This document shows positions 23,511 through 35,244 of a stretch of 64,000 nt of DNA, piece by piece. Position numbers and translations under genes: made by a program. The notes beneath the pieces are model-generated. The model worked only from the letters and a program-made list of their open reading frames with translations, was not told the origin of the DNA and did no database searches. Numbering within the stretch: the stretch's first letter is position 1; every line of letters begins with the position of its first letter. This DNA comes from Lichenostomus cassidix. Taxonomy: Eukaryota > Chordata > Aves > Passeriformes > Meliphagidae. Location of the stretch: contig VLJF02000874.1 in the NCBI GenBank assembly GCA_008360975.2, positions 62,001 through 126,000 of the forward strand. Direction: 5' to 3'.

Positions 23511-23995
23511 AAGTTGTGCACTTACAGAGTGGGCTGTGTAACATCATTGAGTGGCTGTATGACATCACAGAGCAGGCTGTGTGACATTACTGACTGGCTT
23601 GTGACACCACAGAGCAGGCTGTGACATCCCAGAGGAGGGTGTGATATGTGACATCATAGAGTGGTCTGTAGCATCACAGTGTGGCTGTATGACATTACAC
23701 AGCAGGCTGTGAGGTCACAGAGTGGACTTGTGACACCACAGGTTGGTTATGTGACATCACAAAGGGGGCTGTGAAAACATGGAACGGCTGTGTGACATCA
23801 TAGAGCAGGTTGTGACATCATGGAATGGGCTGTGACATCACAGGGCAGCATTATGTGATCATAGCAAAGGCTGTGTGACATCACTGAGGGGGCTGGAAAC
23901 ACAGGGTGAAGTGTGACATCACAGGATGGATGTGTGACATCACAGGAGAGCTGTGTGACATCAAAGGGTGGCTGTGTGAGGTCACTGGGGAGGTC
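23511..23995 (+). repeat. TGACATCA minisatellite, array 1
   Basis: About twenty units of roughly 20-25 bases are built on TGTGTGACATCACAGAGTGGGCTG. Related arrays are at 36545-37190 (inverted) and 61850-62460. The TGACATCA core is one base from the CRE sequence TGACGTCA. Confidence 0.85.
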
Positions 23996-25300
23996 ATTCT
24001 TCCCAGCCCCACCTCACAGTCCCCCCAGACAAGTCCAACACTGCTCATGCACAGCAGGGTCCCCTGTCCCCCCAGGTCCCCCCTGCCCCCCAGTGCCACA
24101 GCCTCCCCCAGAGGATGTTCCACGAGATCGACCCCCAGAGCCTGACATGGGGACAGGGGGGACAGAGCCCTGCGGGGTGGGACAGGGGGACAGGGACCCC
24201 CCGGCAGTGTCCCTGTGTCCCTCAGGGTGAGAGCCTGGCCCAGGGCTCCTTCACCCTGTTATGAACGAGGTCTTGAGAGCACTTAAAAAATCCCCAGCAA
24301 GGGATCAAGAAAAACCAGATTTAATATTAAGCAACAGCATAACGAAGTTCCTTGGCAAGAGTCACTCTGCTTCTGACTGCACAGTTCAGGCATACCAGGG
24401 GAAAAAAGCAACAACAAAAGCAAGGAAATCCAGGCAATCAAACCAGAAATGACCTGAGAATTGGCACTGTGTGTGTGTGTGACAAAAGGACAGTGAGGGC
24501 AAGGATAAAAGGAATATGGCCTAAAAGCTTAACAGCCCTCAAACTTAACTGAACTTAACTTCTACATTAACCCTAACTTCTACCTTAAATTTACCAAATT
24601 AGCAAAAGAAAAATCCTTAGCACCATTTCACTTAGCTCATACCTTATGACTGAACCTTACTTACAGGCCTAATTCACTCAGATATCCAAGGCACTTCAAC
24701 ACCTCCCAGAGCAGCATTTCTCCCCCATTTCCAGAGCACAGGCACACGTGTGTGCACACAGACAGAAAGAGGCAGTGCCAGGGAGCTGTCAGAAATTGCC
24801 CTGGAGGGCAGGGAAATGCTCACTGCAGATGCTTTTGCATCTCCCCAGCAGGCGAAGGGTTGAGCCTGGAGGAGTGGGGGGATCGGCCCAGGGTCCCTCG
24901 TTGTTCGGGGATGCCCCGAGTGCAGCAAACGGGAGAGTTCCCGGCTCGGAGAGGCCCCACTCAGAGGGAGCTCACTGCTCCAGGAGAGCTCCAAGGGGCT
25001 CCTTTTGGAGCCCTGTTGATAGGACCCAAAGAGATGGGCTTTAGTCACAGCAATGTTCCATCCTGGCTGCACTTCGCATCAACAGCTTTCTCTGACACTG
25101 TGAGAACAGGGATGTTGTGCCACTGAGGGGAGAAAAACAGTTCCCAAGGCTGCTCCTAAAGAAAGCAGGAGCTGGTTGGACAGCAGCAGTGCCTGGGAGC
25201 AGACAGTGTTTGTGATCAGCTGCAGAGGAGCTGAGCCCAGGGGCTGTTGGCCAAGGCTGAGGCCTAACAAGCATTTCTCAGATCGCAGGGCAGCCTGAGA
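23996..25300 (+). repeat. Inverted-duplication arm, left copy
   Basis: This is collinear, in reverse, with 35245-36540. The 24670-25275 and 35270-35870 parts are nearly identical. It includes a TG-rich run near 24465-24480 and AT-rich sequence at 24540-24660. Frames such as 24674-25072 on minus exist in both arms, but no family is recognised. Confidence 0.75.
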
Positions 25301-25324
25301 AGGGGAGGGAGGAATGCACCACCC

Positions 25325-26085
25325 CAGGGCCCCATGGAACTACGGAGACCATTGTGACACTGTGGGGCCTTGTGGGACCGAGGGAACATTATGACACTGC
25401 TGAGCCTCATGGAATCATGGAGACCACTGTGACATTGCAGGGCCTCATGGAACCAAGGGGACCACTGTGACTGTGTGTGGCTCCATGGAACCAAGGGACC
25501 ATTGTGACACTGCAGAGCTTGTGGAACCAAGGGGCAATTTGACACTGCTGGGCCTCATGGAAGCAAAGGGGCCATTGTGACCCTACAGGACCTCATCAAA
25601 CCAAGAGGCCACTGGGACACTGCAGCACCATAAAGAACCAAGAGTCCATTGTGACACTGCAGAACCACAGGAGACCATTGTGACACTGTGAGACCCCGTG
25701 GAGCTGAAGGTCCATTGTGACATTGCAAGGCCTCATGGAACCATAGAGAGAATATTGAGATACTTCACAGCCTTAAGGAACCAGGGAGACATTGTGACAG
25801 TGCAGGGCCCTGTGGAACCAATGAGAACATTGTGACACTGTGGGGTCCCATGGAACCAAGAGCATCATTGTTACACTATGAGGTCCCATGGAATCAAGGG
25901 GCCTTTTTTACACTGCTGGACTGCATGGAACCAAAGCTCCATGGTGACACAGAGTGGCCTCATGAAATGAGATGGTGCAGAACCAAAGAAGATTATTATG
26001 ACACTGCAAAACCCCACGGAACAAAGGGGTTTTGCAGTGTCATTGTGACACTACAGGGCCCCATAAAACCAAGGGAACACGGAAC
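25325..26085 (+). repeat. Approximately 40-bp minisatellite, array 3
   Basis: About 19 degenerate units of the CATTGTGACACT..GGAACCAAGG family. Confidence 0.8.
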
Positions 26086-27080
26086 AGGTCTGGCTGGTTT
26101 GGCCTCCCGGGGGCTACCTGACTGCTCCAGCCAACCTTGACATGCTGAGAGTCGCTTCTCATCTGCCACTGAAACACTGGGGCTCTCTGCTGTCCTTCCT
26201 GTGGAAAAGAACTGTCCTTCTCCTCCAGGCACCCATGGCCAGAATTGGGATTGCACCACCACATTTCCTTCTATTCACAGACAGTTCCCATAGGAATATT
26301 GCCTTTTACTTAGAGTCCACAAACAACTGTAATTCCTTTCAAAGGTCTCGTTGAGAAAGTTGTTTGGGGCCTTACACCTGCACTCACCATTCCACAGCCC
26401 ACATCCCACTGCTCCCAGGAGAGCCACAAGCACCCTGTGAGGCCACAGAGCCCCATTCCCAGGGCATGGGAGTCAGGGCTTGGCTGTCCTGCTTGGCACA
26501 GCCCAGGCACGGCTTTCACAGCCACATTCCACAGTTCATTTCCCACCTGGACCCGGTGGTGCCATCGCATTCTGCTTCCTTAGCCCCAGGGATGCTCTCC
26601 TTGTCTGCTCATTCCCTCCAGAGTCTCTTGGCAGGGATGGCCTCAGTGGGGGCTGCTGATATCCTCAGCAACTTGGAGGTTGCTCCTGAATTTTACCTCT
26701 CCAGAGGCTTGTTCAGCCTTTAGATCTTCAGGAATTCAATGCTTGAGGGCTCATTAACAATCAAAATAGCTTTGCCAGGCTTGGGGCCAGCAGAGAGGCC
26801 GGGCAGAGCTGGCCATTGCCGGGAACAGGCCCTGAGCCCCGCAGCAGGATGGAGGTGGGGCACAGCCAAACTCACCTGCAAACCTGGGCTGAGCAGCCAG
26901 GGCTGGCAACAGCTGGGGACAGAGGCTGGGCTGACAAATGTCCTGGGCCCCCTCCCTGCTCTGTCCGTGCCACCAAGGGCACAGAGCAGCCTCCTCTCTC
27001 GGCCACCTGCCTGTTTTCCATCCCTTCCCCAGGCCCTGGCTCTGCCCCACAAGCCCTGGGCTCAATCCTACCCCTGCATG
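26086..27080. other. Unassigned sequence left of the OR pseudogene
   Basis: No gene is seen. Bases 26620-26730 resemble units of the roughly 110-bp repeat at 37870-38660 (CTCAGTGGGGGCTGCTGATATCCTCAGCAACTTGGAGG). The rest is unassigned. Confidence 0.3.
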
Positions 27081-27189
27081 CTCACACAGGCTGAGATGGA
27101 CACTGATGGGTTTCTCTGCCAGCTTCTCTCAGCCCAGCCCAGCTCCCTCCAAGCTCTCCCAGCTGCCCTGAGCTCTCTGCAGCACCAAG

Positions 27190-27956
27190 GGCAAACATGG
27201 CAGTGCTGATAACCAGGGAGACCATGGCCAAGTGAGGGAGGCATGTGGAAAAGGCTTTGTGCTGTCCCTGCTCAGAGGGGATCCTCAGCACAGCCCTGAA
27301 CATCTGCACATAGGAGAAAACAACGAACACAAAACAGCCAGAAGTTATCCAAGCAGTAATGACCATGAGCCAAAGCTCCCTGAGGCTGGAGTGTGAACAG
27401 GAGAGCTTGAGGATCTGGGACACTTCACAGAAGAACTGGCCCAGGGCATTGCCCTGGCACAGGGGCAGGGAAAATGTATTGGCTGTGTGCAGCAGAGCAG
27501 TGAGAAAGCCACTGGCCCAGGCAGCTGCTGCGATGTGGGCACAAGCTCTGCTGCCCAGGAGGGTCCCACAGTGCAGGGGTTTGCAGATGGACACAGAGCA
27601 GTCGTAGCACATGATGGTGAGGTGATAATACTCTGCTGAAATAAAGAAAAAAACCAAAAATAGTTGGGCAGCACATCCTACATAGGAGATGTCCCTGGTG
27701 TCCCAGAGGGAATTGTGCATGCCTTTGGGGACAGAGGTGCAGGTGCAGCCCAGGTCAGTGAGGGCCAGGTTGAGCAGGAAGAAGAACATGGGGTGTGCAG
27801 GTGGTGGCCACAGGCTACGGCGCTGATGATGAGGCTGTTGGCCAGGAGGGCAGCCAGGGAGATGCCCAGCAAGAGGCAGAAGTGCAGGAGCTGCAGCTGC
27901 CACGTGTCTGTGAATGCCAGGAGGAGGAAGTGGCTGATGGAGCTGCTGTTGGACAT
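27190..27956 (-). pseudogene. Olfactory receptor pseudogene, OR14-like, copy 1
   Basis: The ATG at 27954-27956 starts an N-terminus with Ser-Asn-Ser-Ser-Ser (glycosylation-type), then TM1 (LLLGISLAALLANSLIISAVAC). Near 27786-27792 two bases are missing between the HLHTP and MFFFLLNLALTDLG motifs, so the frame shifts. After that TM2-TM6 are recognisable: CKPLHCG, FSYVQMFRAVLRIPS, KAFSTCLPHL. The DRY motif has become Asp-Cys-Ser. Homology ends after STAMFA, so TM7 and the NPxIYxLRN motif are missing. Odorant-binding GPCRs of this type act in the plasma membrane of sensory neurons, but this copy cannot encode one. It is in a segment duplicated at 62900-64000 in the same orientation. Confidence 0.85.
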
Positions 27957-29440
27957 TTGCTGTGTCTGGCCATGGGGACCTGTTGATGGAGAAAAGGACA
28001 GTGACAAGTTAGGAGAGGCTGCTTTGAGCCAAAGCTGTGCCATTCCCTGCAGACTGTCCCACTGGGACTTATCCACCCTTGTTCCTTCTCTGGGAAAACC
28101 TTCATCCAGGTCCCTGCCTGAGCTCCACTGGTGCTGTCTGAGTGTGCCATGAGCAGCCAGGCCTGTGTGTGGGGCTCTCGAGGAGCCATCCCTGCCCTGC
28201 TGCCCTGGGATTGTGGCCATGGGGCAGAGGGACAAGGCCGAACATTCAGGATTTGTCAGGGGAATCCCTCCTAATGCAGAAAGGCTTGGTAGCATTTTCA
28301 CTTGCAGTTCCACAGGATAGCAGGAGGGAGTTTTAAGGAATGCTTTCCTACCCACACATCATTCCTGGTTCTCAGAGGTTAAGAAATCCCCAGCATTTCT
28401 GCTGTACTCAGAGTTTGACACTGAGAGATGTGAGAGGCAAAGGGATTCCCTTTAGCTCAGGGCAAGGTGAGGGGCAGGATGGGCTTGTTCCCAACTGCCC
28501 TGGGTTTGCACCTTTAATGCAATCACAGCACAATCACACTCCCCTGTCACCCTGGGAAGAAACCAGACCCTGCTGAGAGCAGAGGGATCACTGAATGTCT
28601 CACCATCTCCAAAGGTCTCTCAGCAAGGTCTCAGCCCCTCCTTCTGCCAAGGACACTCACTGTTACCTTGGCAAACCCGAAAGCATTTCTTCACTTGTGG
28701 CATCTCTGCACTTCCCCGTGGGGCATTCAGGGAATTCTGAGAGGCTCTGGCACAGATTTTCACCCAGGAGGGAAGCTCAGAGCTTGGAAGGACACAGCAA
28801 GGAGATCCCCAGGTGTGCTCATGATGGCATCTCAGGGAGGGAGGCTCAGCTCCTTCCCCTTTCCCATGGACTGCTTTGCCCACAGCCCCACAGGTCACAG
28901 GGAAGCTTGGACACCCCATTCCCATGGACACAGCTGCCTGGGAGGAATCCCAAGGGCAGTGCCTGCCTCAGCTGCTGCAAAGCCCAGAGCCTCCCTGAGA
29001 GCACCAGATAACAGTGACAGTATCAGAGGAATGCAGAAACAAGAGAAGATGTTGTGGTGCTGTGCCTGAGAGGGCAGGGCAGGGACAGCCTGGCACTCAG
29101 GACAGTGTTCCCTGTGCCCAGCTGTGCATGGCACCTCCCACACACCAACTGTGCCCTCCTGCCCACAGCATTGCTCTGTTCAGCTTCCTCTCCTTCCCTC
29201 ATCATCTCCCTGTGCTGCACATGTTCCTCCTGAGAGGAGCCTTGTCCCTGTCAGCGCTCACAGAGCCCATCCCACCCTCTGTGCACTCACCCGGCCCTAC
29301 AGAAACCTGCCTGTCTGCAGGGCCCTGCCTGGGGGAGGCTCTGTGTGCAGGTGGGCAAGGGCAGCTGGCAAGAGCCCTGCTGGGCCCTGCAAAGGTGCTG
29401 CTGCTGCTGTCCATGGGCTGAGCAGTGGCTGAAGGCCCTT
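27957..29440. other. OR upstream flank and unassigned sequence
   Basis: Bases 27957-28200 match 63776-64000 and hold the usual OR 5' flank, including a probable splice acceptor region (ATCAACAG before GTCCCCATGG on minus). Bases 28200-29440 show no gene or named repeat. Confidence 0.4.
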
Positions 29441-29553
29441 GAGGAGGCTCCCAGCAGACACACTGAGCACCCAAAGGTACAGAGCAGGAGTTATTGTTCT
29501 TTGTGTCTGCAACCCTCGGCCCGGGAGCATCGCCCCCCTGGGACATCCCACAG
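29441..29553 (+). promoter_or_regulatory. Candidate first exon, upstream duplicate, of ZNF D
   Basis: This ends at ACATCCCACAG|GTGAGCGGGCAGGGGGAGCTC, the same donor context as 16885. It lies 1 kb upstream of the second candidate at 30559. The start is arbitrary. It lacks the long purine tract. Confidence 0.4.
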
Positions 29554-29682
29554 GTGAGCGGGCAGGGGGAGCTCAGCCCAAATATCTTGGGCAGTGCCTG
29601 GGGTTGTTTTTGGGAGGAAGGGATTTTTGGACCTTGTAGGACTGCAGCACCTAACCCCAAATATCTTTGTTGGCTGCCTGGT

Positions 29683-29716
29683 AGGGATTTTTTTTTTGGG
29701 GGGGGGGGGAGAGGGG
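29683..29716 (+). repeat. T-run followed by G-run
   Basis: Nine or more T, then about twelve G, then GAGAGGGGG. The G-run could form a quadruplex and is likely to vary in length. Confidence 0.6.
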
Positions 29717-29835
29717 GCTGATTATTTAATCTTGCAGGACTCTAAATGTGAGTCTCAAATGCCCCTTGGGGGGATATGGGGGAGTCCCCAGCACGTGGGA
29801 TTTTTACGGGATCCCAGTGGCGTCTGCCGGGAAAA

Positions 29836-29890
29836 GGGATGGGATGGGATGGGATGGGATGGGATGGGATGGGATGGGATGGGATGGGAT
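29836..29890 (+). repeat. (GGGAT)n microsatellite
   Basis: About eleven nearly perfect tandem GGGAT units at 29838-29889, followed by degenerate copies (GATGAGG and similar). Confidence 0.9.
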
Positions 29891-30059
29891 GAGGCTGGGA
29901 AGGGTTGGATGTGGATTGGGGTGTGGGATGAAATCTGGGAGAGGGGGATGGGTGGGATGGGGCCTGGGATGAGGCAGCCGAAGGTTGGGGGTGATGAAGC
30001 CGGGGGGACCCCACTCCTTAAGGGCTTGCGGGGTAGCTGGCACCTGTGAGGGAGTTTTG

Positions 30060-30559
30060 GGGTACCCCTGATCCTTCAGGGGTGGCACTGGCAGCGGGGG
30101 GACACGTGGCTCCGGCACCTCTGGACCCCACCTGCGCCCCCCCTCGCCTCCAGCGCCCCCCTAGAGCGGAATTTGGGGAGGGGGGAGGGGGGAGGTGGGG
30201 GGCGCCCAGGCCGGGCCCCCCTTGCTGTCCTGGCAACTGGGGGCCGAGTGCGGGGGGAAACTGCGGGCATTGCCCGGCCCTGCCCGGCACGGCTGATACC
30301 CAAGCCCCAAGCCCCCTGTCCATCCCTGGGGCTGATTGGGGGGTTCCCCCCACCCAGCAGCCAGTGCTGCAGCAGCCGTGGGGCAGAGGAGGGTGGGGAA
30401 TGGGGTTCTGGGGTGGGAGCAGAGGAGGAGCGGGAGGAAGAGGAGGGAGAGAGGAGGAGGAGCAGGAAAAGGAGGAGCAGGAGAACCATGAGATTTCACC
30501 ACCCACTGTGTATGCAGCACCCCTGGCTCTGGGATCATTGCCCCTCCTGTATTCCACAG
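30060..30559 (+). promoter_or_regulatory. GC-rich promoter and noncoding first exon of ZNF D
   Basis: A CpG-containing, G-rich block (30110-30300) carries four or more G-runs at 30176-30205. A purine tract (30385-30485) of GAGGAGGAG repeats follows, then an exon end CATTCCACAG|GTCAGC at 30559. The donor has GTCAGC rather than the GTGAGC of 16885 and 29553, so it is weaker. Confidence 0.55.
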
Positions 30560-31132
30560 GTCAGCAGGGAGGGGGAGCTCACCCCAAAGCTCTTGGGGGG
30601 TCTCTGGGAGGGTGTTAGTTTTTGAGGGGTGTTTGGAACTCGCAGATTCTGGAAGTGAGCCCCAGATATCTTTGCATGTCCTTGGCAGCCTGGAGGGGTG
30701 GGGGAGGCTGGAGATGAGGCAGGGCTGGGACACTGTGACACTGAAAGGGGCAATGGGGAGAGGGGGAAGCCCCGAGTGCCTGGAGTTGGGGGAGCCTGAA
30801 GAGGGGGACCCTGGGAGCCCTTGGAGCCAAAGCACAATCAGGGAAAAAGGGACCCCTGGGAGCACCGAAACCCCACAGCATCCCTAATCTGGACCCAGGA
30901 GAAGGAGGATCCCCAGGACCCATGGGAGCCCCAGCAGCTTTGAGAATGGGAAACCCCAGAAACCCAAAGAGAGGAGACTGGAAAGGGGAAACTCCTGGGA
31001 GGCTTTTTCTGAACTCATTCTTATTTTAGGAGGATCTTATAGACACAAAACAGCCGGTGACTTCTGGAGATAGACTTGGGCAGGAGGAACCTCCAACCCA
31101 AGGCACTCACACCTTTTTTTTACCCAAACGAG
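30560..31132 (+). other. First intron of ZNF D
   Basis: This shares the GGGAGGGGGAGCTC start with the other introns. It contains G-rich repeats of the ACCCCTGGGAGC type and ends in an acceptor CCCAAACGAG at 31132. Confidence 0.5.
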
Positions 31133-31160
31133 GATTAGCCAATTCCCAAATCTTGGCCAG

Positions 31161-32406
31161 ATGGAGGAGGAGGCTGTGAGGAAGAGGAAGATGCCCCAGG
31201 ACAGCCAGGCAGGTGAGGAGGAAGTCACTGCCCCTTTCCTGCTCTCTTCTCCTCCATCTCCCAGCCCAGCATCGCCCCTGGCTGCAGGACAACCCAGCTG
31301 CTGACTCTGTCCTGGTAGGGATGGACTGGGGGATCTCCTTCCCCTTCCCTCTGGCATGGAGGTAAGTCCCAAATCCTCTCCTTGTCCTTTTTTCCCCAGA
31401 CAATGATCTGAGGAGAGAGACAACGGAGGACAAGTCCTTATGGCAGAACCTCATGGAAGAGGCCATTTTGAGCAGCTCCATGACCCAGGAATCCAACCAC
31501 GAGGAAAAGCCCCAGAGATGCTGCACAAGGAGAGGCTGCAAACCCAGCCCAGGGTGCTCTGAAGAGCAAAGACCCACCCTGTGCCAGGAAGTTGGCAAGA
31601 GCTTCAGACAGAGTTCTGAGCTGGAGATTCCTGAGAAGCTTCGTGAGACTGAGAAGCCCTACGAGTGTGGGGAATGTGAGAAGAGCTTCAGAAAGATCTC
31701 CCACCTTATGGTCCATCAGCGGATCCACACTGGGGAGAAGCCCTATGAGTGTGTGGAATGTGGGAAGAGCTTTAGCCAGAGCTCCCACCTGATTCGTCAC
31801 AAGAGGATCCACACTGGGGAGAGACCCTACGAGTGTTCCGAGTGTGGGAAGAGGTTTCTAACCAGGTCCAATCTCCTCAAGCACCAGCGGATTCACACAG
31901 AGGAGAGGCCCTTCCGCTGCCCTGAGTGCAGAAAGGGCTTCAAACACAACTCCACCCTCATCACCCACCAGCGCATCCACACTGGGGAGAGACCCTATGA
32001 GTGTGAGGAATGTTGGAAGAGCTTCAGCCAGAGCTCCCACCTGGTCCGTCACAAGAGGAGCCACACAGGGGAGAGGCCCTACGAGTGTTCTGAGTGTGGG
32101 AAGAGGTTTCAGACCAGCTCAGATCTCCTCATCCATGAGCGGATTCACACAGAGGAGAGACCTTTTCGCTGTCCTGACTGCAGGAAAGGTTTCAAGCGCA
32201 ACTCCACCCTCCTCATGCACCGGCGCATCCACACCAGGGAGAGACCCTATGAGTGTGGGGAATGTGGGAAGAGCTTCAGCCAGAGCTCCCACCTTATCCG
32301 TCACAAAAGGATCCACACTGGGGAGAGACCATATGAGTGTCCTGAGTGTGGGAAAGGCTTCACCCAGAGCTCTGACTTGACCAAACATCAAAGGAGGCAC
32401 CGGTGA
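31161..32406 (+). CDS. C2H2 zinc-finger protein, unit D, nine fingers
   Basis: This is the longest and least damaged member. The first coding exon ends at 31212 (ATG 31161, [10 protein letters not shown] start, GTGAGG donor). The second runs 31400-32406 after a TTTCCCCAG acceptor, and the join gives 352 residues. An acidic WQNLMEEA segment and a basic linker are followed by a degenerate finger ([11 protein letters not shown] without its Cys pair). Nine complete C2H2 fingers reach the stop at 32404. Linkers alternate between TGERPYE and TEERPFR, so fingers come in a repeating three-finger pattern (SQSSHL, QTSSDL/LTRSNL, KxNSTL), a sign of internal tandem duplication. Finger 5 has Trp for Gly. 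A GC-rich first exon lies upstream, so this unit has the best claim to be expressed. Nuclear DNA binding is predicted from the family. No effector domain is seen. Confidence 0.85.
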
Positions 32407-32690
32407 GGGAAGCCCTGCGAGTGCCCTGAGTGGGGGAAGAGCGTCATGCACTGCTCCATATTCATCTCCCATCAGACGACCCAAATTGGGAAGACCCCTG
32501 GTGACCCACACTCCCAGTGACCCAGTATTGTGGTCTGACCCTGGCCAAATGCTGGGCACCTACAAAATCTGCTTTCTCTTCTCTCCCCTGCTGCAGCTGT
32601 GCAGAGGGGAGGGGAAAAAAACCCCAACCCTAACACACACACACACATAGGGCTCATGACTCAAGATAATGAACCGGGCAGGATGCAGTG
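32407..32690 (+). other. 3' region of ZNF D with fossil finger and CA repeat
   Basis: Past the TGA, the frame continues as a decayed finger (KPCECPEWGKS, then SHQTTQIGK) to about 32500. A short (CA)n run lies at 32633-32647. Confidence 0.6.
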
Positions 32691-33470
32691 AAGGGTAAAA
32701 CAGGCTGAGAACTTAAAGTTGCAAAGTTATTTATTGGTAACCTAACCCTAAACAGAGTCAGAGGAGGCAAATGAGAACTAAAAATAAGCTCTTAATACAC
32801 TGTTTCTCTGCTCACCCCCCTCCCTCTTTCCCATCAATAGCACAGGGGGTTGTGGCGGGCAGGGTATGGGGCAGGGTATGGGGCTTTTTTGGTCAGTCCA
32901 TGACCAAAATTTCTTCTGCTGTTCAGGGAGAGGAGTCCTCTACTTAGCCATGGGTCCCTCCCACTGGAGACAGTCCTCTGCAAACTTCTTTGCCGTGGGT
33001 CCAATCTCTCGAGCAGCAGCTGCTGGAATCTGCTGCCCCATGAGTTCTTGTCCACAGGGTTCAGAGCTCTGAGCCCAGGCCAGGCTGTTTCCATCCCAAG
33101 GAACAAGGCCTTTCCCTGCACTGGGACTCCCACTGGATCACAGCTTCCTCCAGGCATCCACCTGCTCCTCTAGCGTGAGCACCTCCCCACGGGCTGTGGG
33201 TGGATCTCTGCACCCCTCGTGGACCCCATGGGCTGCAGGGGGACAACCTGCTTCACCATGGTCCTCACCACGGCCAGCAGAGGATTTTCAGCTCTGGTGC
33301 CTGGAGCACCTCCTCCCCCACCTTCTCCACTGACCTTGGTGTCTCCATGTTGTTTTCCCTCACATATTCTCACCTCCTCCTCATCTTCTGTTTAAAAAGA
33401 ATTGCTTGCTCACATTGTTTTGATTTCTTCTTAAATATGATATCCCAGAGGTGTAACCAACATCTCTAAT
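32691..33470 (-). repeat. Dispersed repeat, inverted relative to 5930-6780
   Basis: The GAACTTAAAGTTGCAAAGTTATTTATTGGTAACC start and GAGCTCTTAATACACTG-like middle mirror 6360-6720. The GGACCCCATGGGCTGCAGG part mirrors 5990-6020. I regard it as an old retroelement piece of unknown class. Confidence 0.45.
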
Positions 33471-33954
33471 TGGCCCAGACTTGGCCAGCAGCATGTCCAA
33501 CATCTTCAGAGCCATCAGAGATTGGCTCTGCTGGACATGGTGAAAACTTCTAGAACATTCACCCAGGACACACAGGAGCCATTTTTGTGCTCCTCCCCAC
33601 CCACTAGCAAAATCTGGGCTAAGCAAAACCAACTCATGAACACAGGGGTGAGTTTTCTCCCAACCCTTCAGCCACTTCTTCAGGCCTACCACAACAGCTT
33701 TTGAAGAGTTTGAGTTTCCCCTAGATGCTAAAGATAGCTTGCTGATGTTCTGGGCTAAGCAAAACCAACATACTCAGGTTGGGAAGGCACCTAGCTGGTG
33801 GCTTCCATGTCCTCCTGATTCCCTGTGGCCACCTGGACAAACACAGGGGCAGGAACATCCATTGGGACTCAGACTGACATCCGAAATTCATTGGGAAGAG
33901 CTGATTTATTAATGTTACACCCTATAAACTGTTACCTGCTGTGTAGTTGTTTCT
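33471..33954. other. Unassigned sequence
   Basis: No gene or named repeat is recognised. Confidence 0.3.
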
Positions 33955-34045
33955 TCTGGTGGCATCAGGAAATGATGGATGATCTTGGAGGTCTTTTCCA
34001 ACCTAAATGATTTCCTTCTTCACCTTGTCAGAACAACCAAAGCTG
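33955..34045 (+). mobile_element. CR1: CR1 LINE 3' end, degenerate
   Basis: The motif GATGATCTTGGAGGTCTTTTCCAACCTAAATGATT is typical of CR1 3' ends read on the sense strand. The terminal octamer repeats are not preserved. Confidence 0.6.
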
Positions 34046-35244
34046 AGGTAAAATAAAGAAATTAAACAAAGAGATCTAAAGCTGCACCATTTTACTGTGC
34101 ATTTGGGGGTGAATGTGGGGTTGAGGGGAATATCCATGAGGATTTGGATATCCCGGGGCTGCCCAGGCTGGGGGACAGGACAACAGTCTCATAGTTGTTC
34201 CAGCAGAATGTGTCCACCTGAGCCCATGTGTTCTCCAGGAATTCTGGTTTTCTGTCCCACTCCCTGGCCTGGGTCTCCCCATGTGGGGTGTGCCCCCCAA
34301 AGTGCCCAAATCACTGCTGAAGTGCCCAAGCTGCTCCCAGCTAAGGATGTTCCTGTCCACCAGCCTCTCCTGGTCAGTACCATGGGGGGTGGTAGGGCGT
34401 TTAGGGGATCCTGGGGGCATTGGGAGGGGCTTTTGTTGCTCTTGGGAGCATTTGTGGTGCTAGGAGAGAGTTTGAGGGGGTTTCTGGGGGCTCTGTGAGG
34501 TTGGTTAAGCATCCTGGCAGGGCTGTGTGGCTTGGAGAGAACTTGGGTGCGTGTAGCGGGAGATGAGAAAGGGATTTGGTGGCTCTTGGGCCCATTGATA
34601 TTGCAGGGAGTGGCTGGGGGGACCTGGGGAGAGGTTTGAGGGGGCTGCGAGTGACTGTGGGGCTGGGAGAGCATTTTAGAGTTGTCATGACCACACCAGA
34701 CTCCCAAAGCTGCCCGAAGACCCCAACCTCCAAGGTGCTGCTGGGGTTTGGGGGCTCCGTGTTGGAGTTCATCCTCCTGGTGCTGTGGGAGAAGGTGAAG
34801 GGTGTCCAAAGGGGTCCTGTGTGTCCCTGAGAGCATGTGTGACCCCCATCCCAGTGTCACCTCCTTTTCCCTCCCCACAGGGCTCCTGACCCAGCTCCTG
34901 CTCCCCCCAGGAGGGAATTTGGGGAGGGGGCAGAGGGGGTGCACAGCCCCCGCTGGGGGATGACCCTGAGCCAGTGCCCTTTGTTTAGCACCAACCTGGG
35001 CTTGGGGCTGCAGGAGGAAGAGGCCGATGGGAAGCAGATCCTGCAGGTGGGACAGTGCTTGGGGTCAGGGCAAGGTCCTGCCCTGCACACCTGGCTCAGG
35101 TGTGACACTGCCCCGGGAAGGGAGCGGGACATTCCCATCCCCACGGATCAGGGCTGTGAGCAGCACTTGGAGCACAGACATGGAAATACTGGGAGGAACT
35201 GGGAGCACCCTGAGGGTGTGAATTATCCCCACCACCACCTTTCC
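34046..35244. other. Unassigned G-rich sequence
   Basis: I see no gene I can support. A weak exon-like interval (34918-35046) lies between CCCCCCAG and a CAG|GTGGGA donor, but its frame has no domain. Confidence 0.25.

Noticed and set aside
23511..23995. Spaced repeats resembling a CRISPR array
   Set aside because: Unit and spacing vary, there are no constant repeats with unique spacers, and the context is a bird genome. It is a minisatellite.
24540..24600. CCCTAAC-like telomere repeat
   Set aside because: Only one TAACCCTAAC occurs in an AT-rich stretch, with no tandem array.
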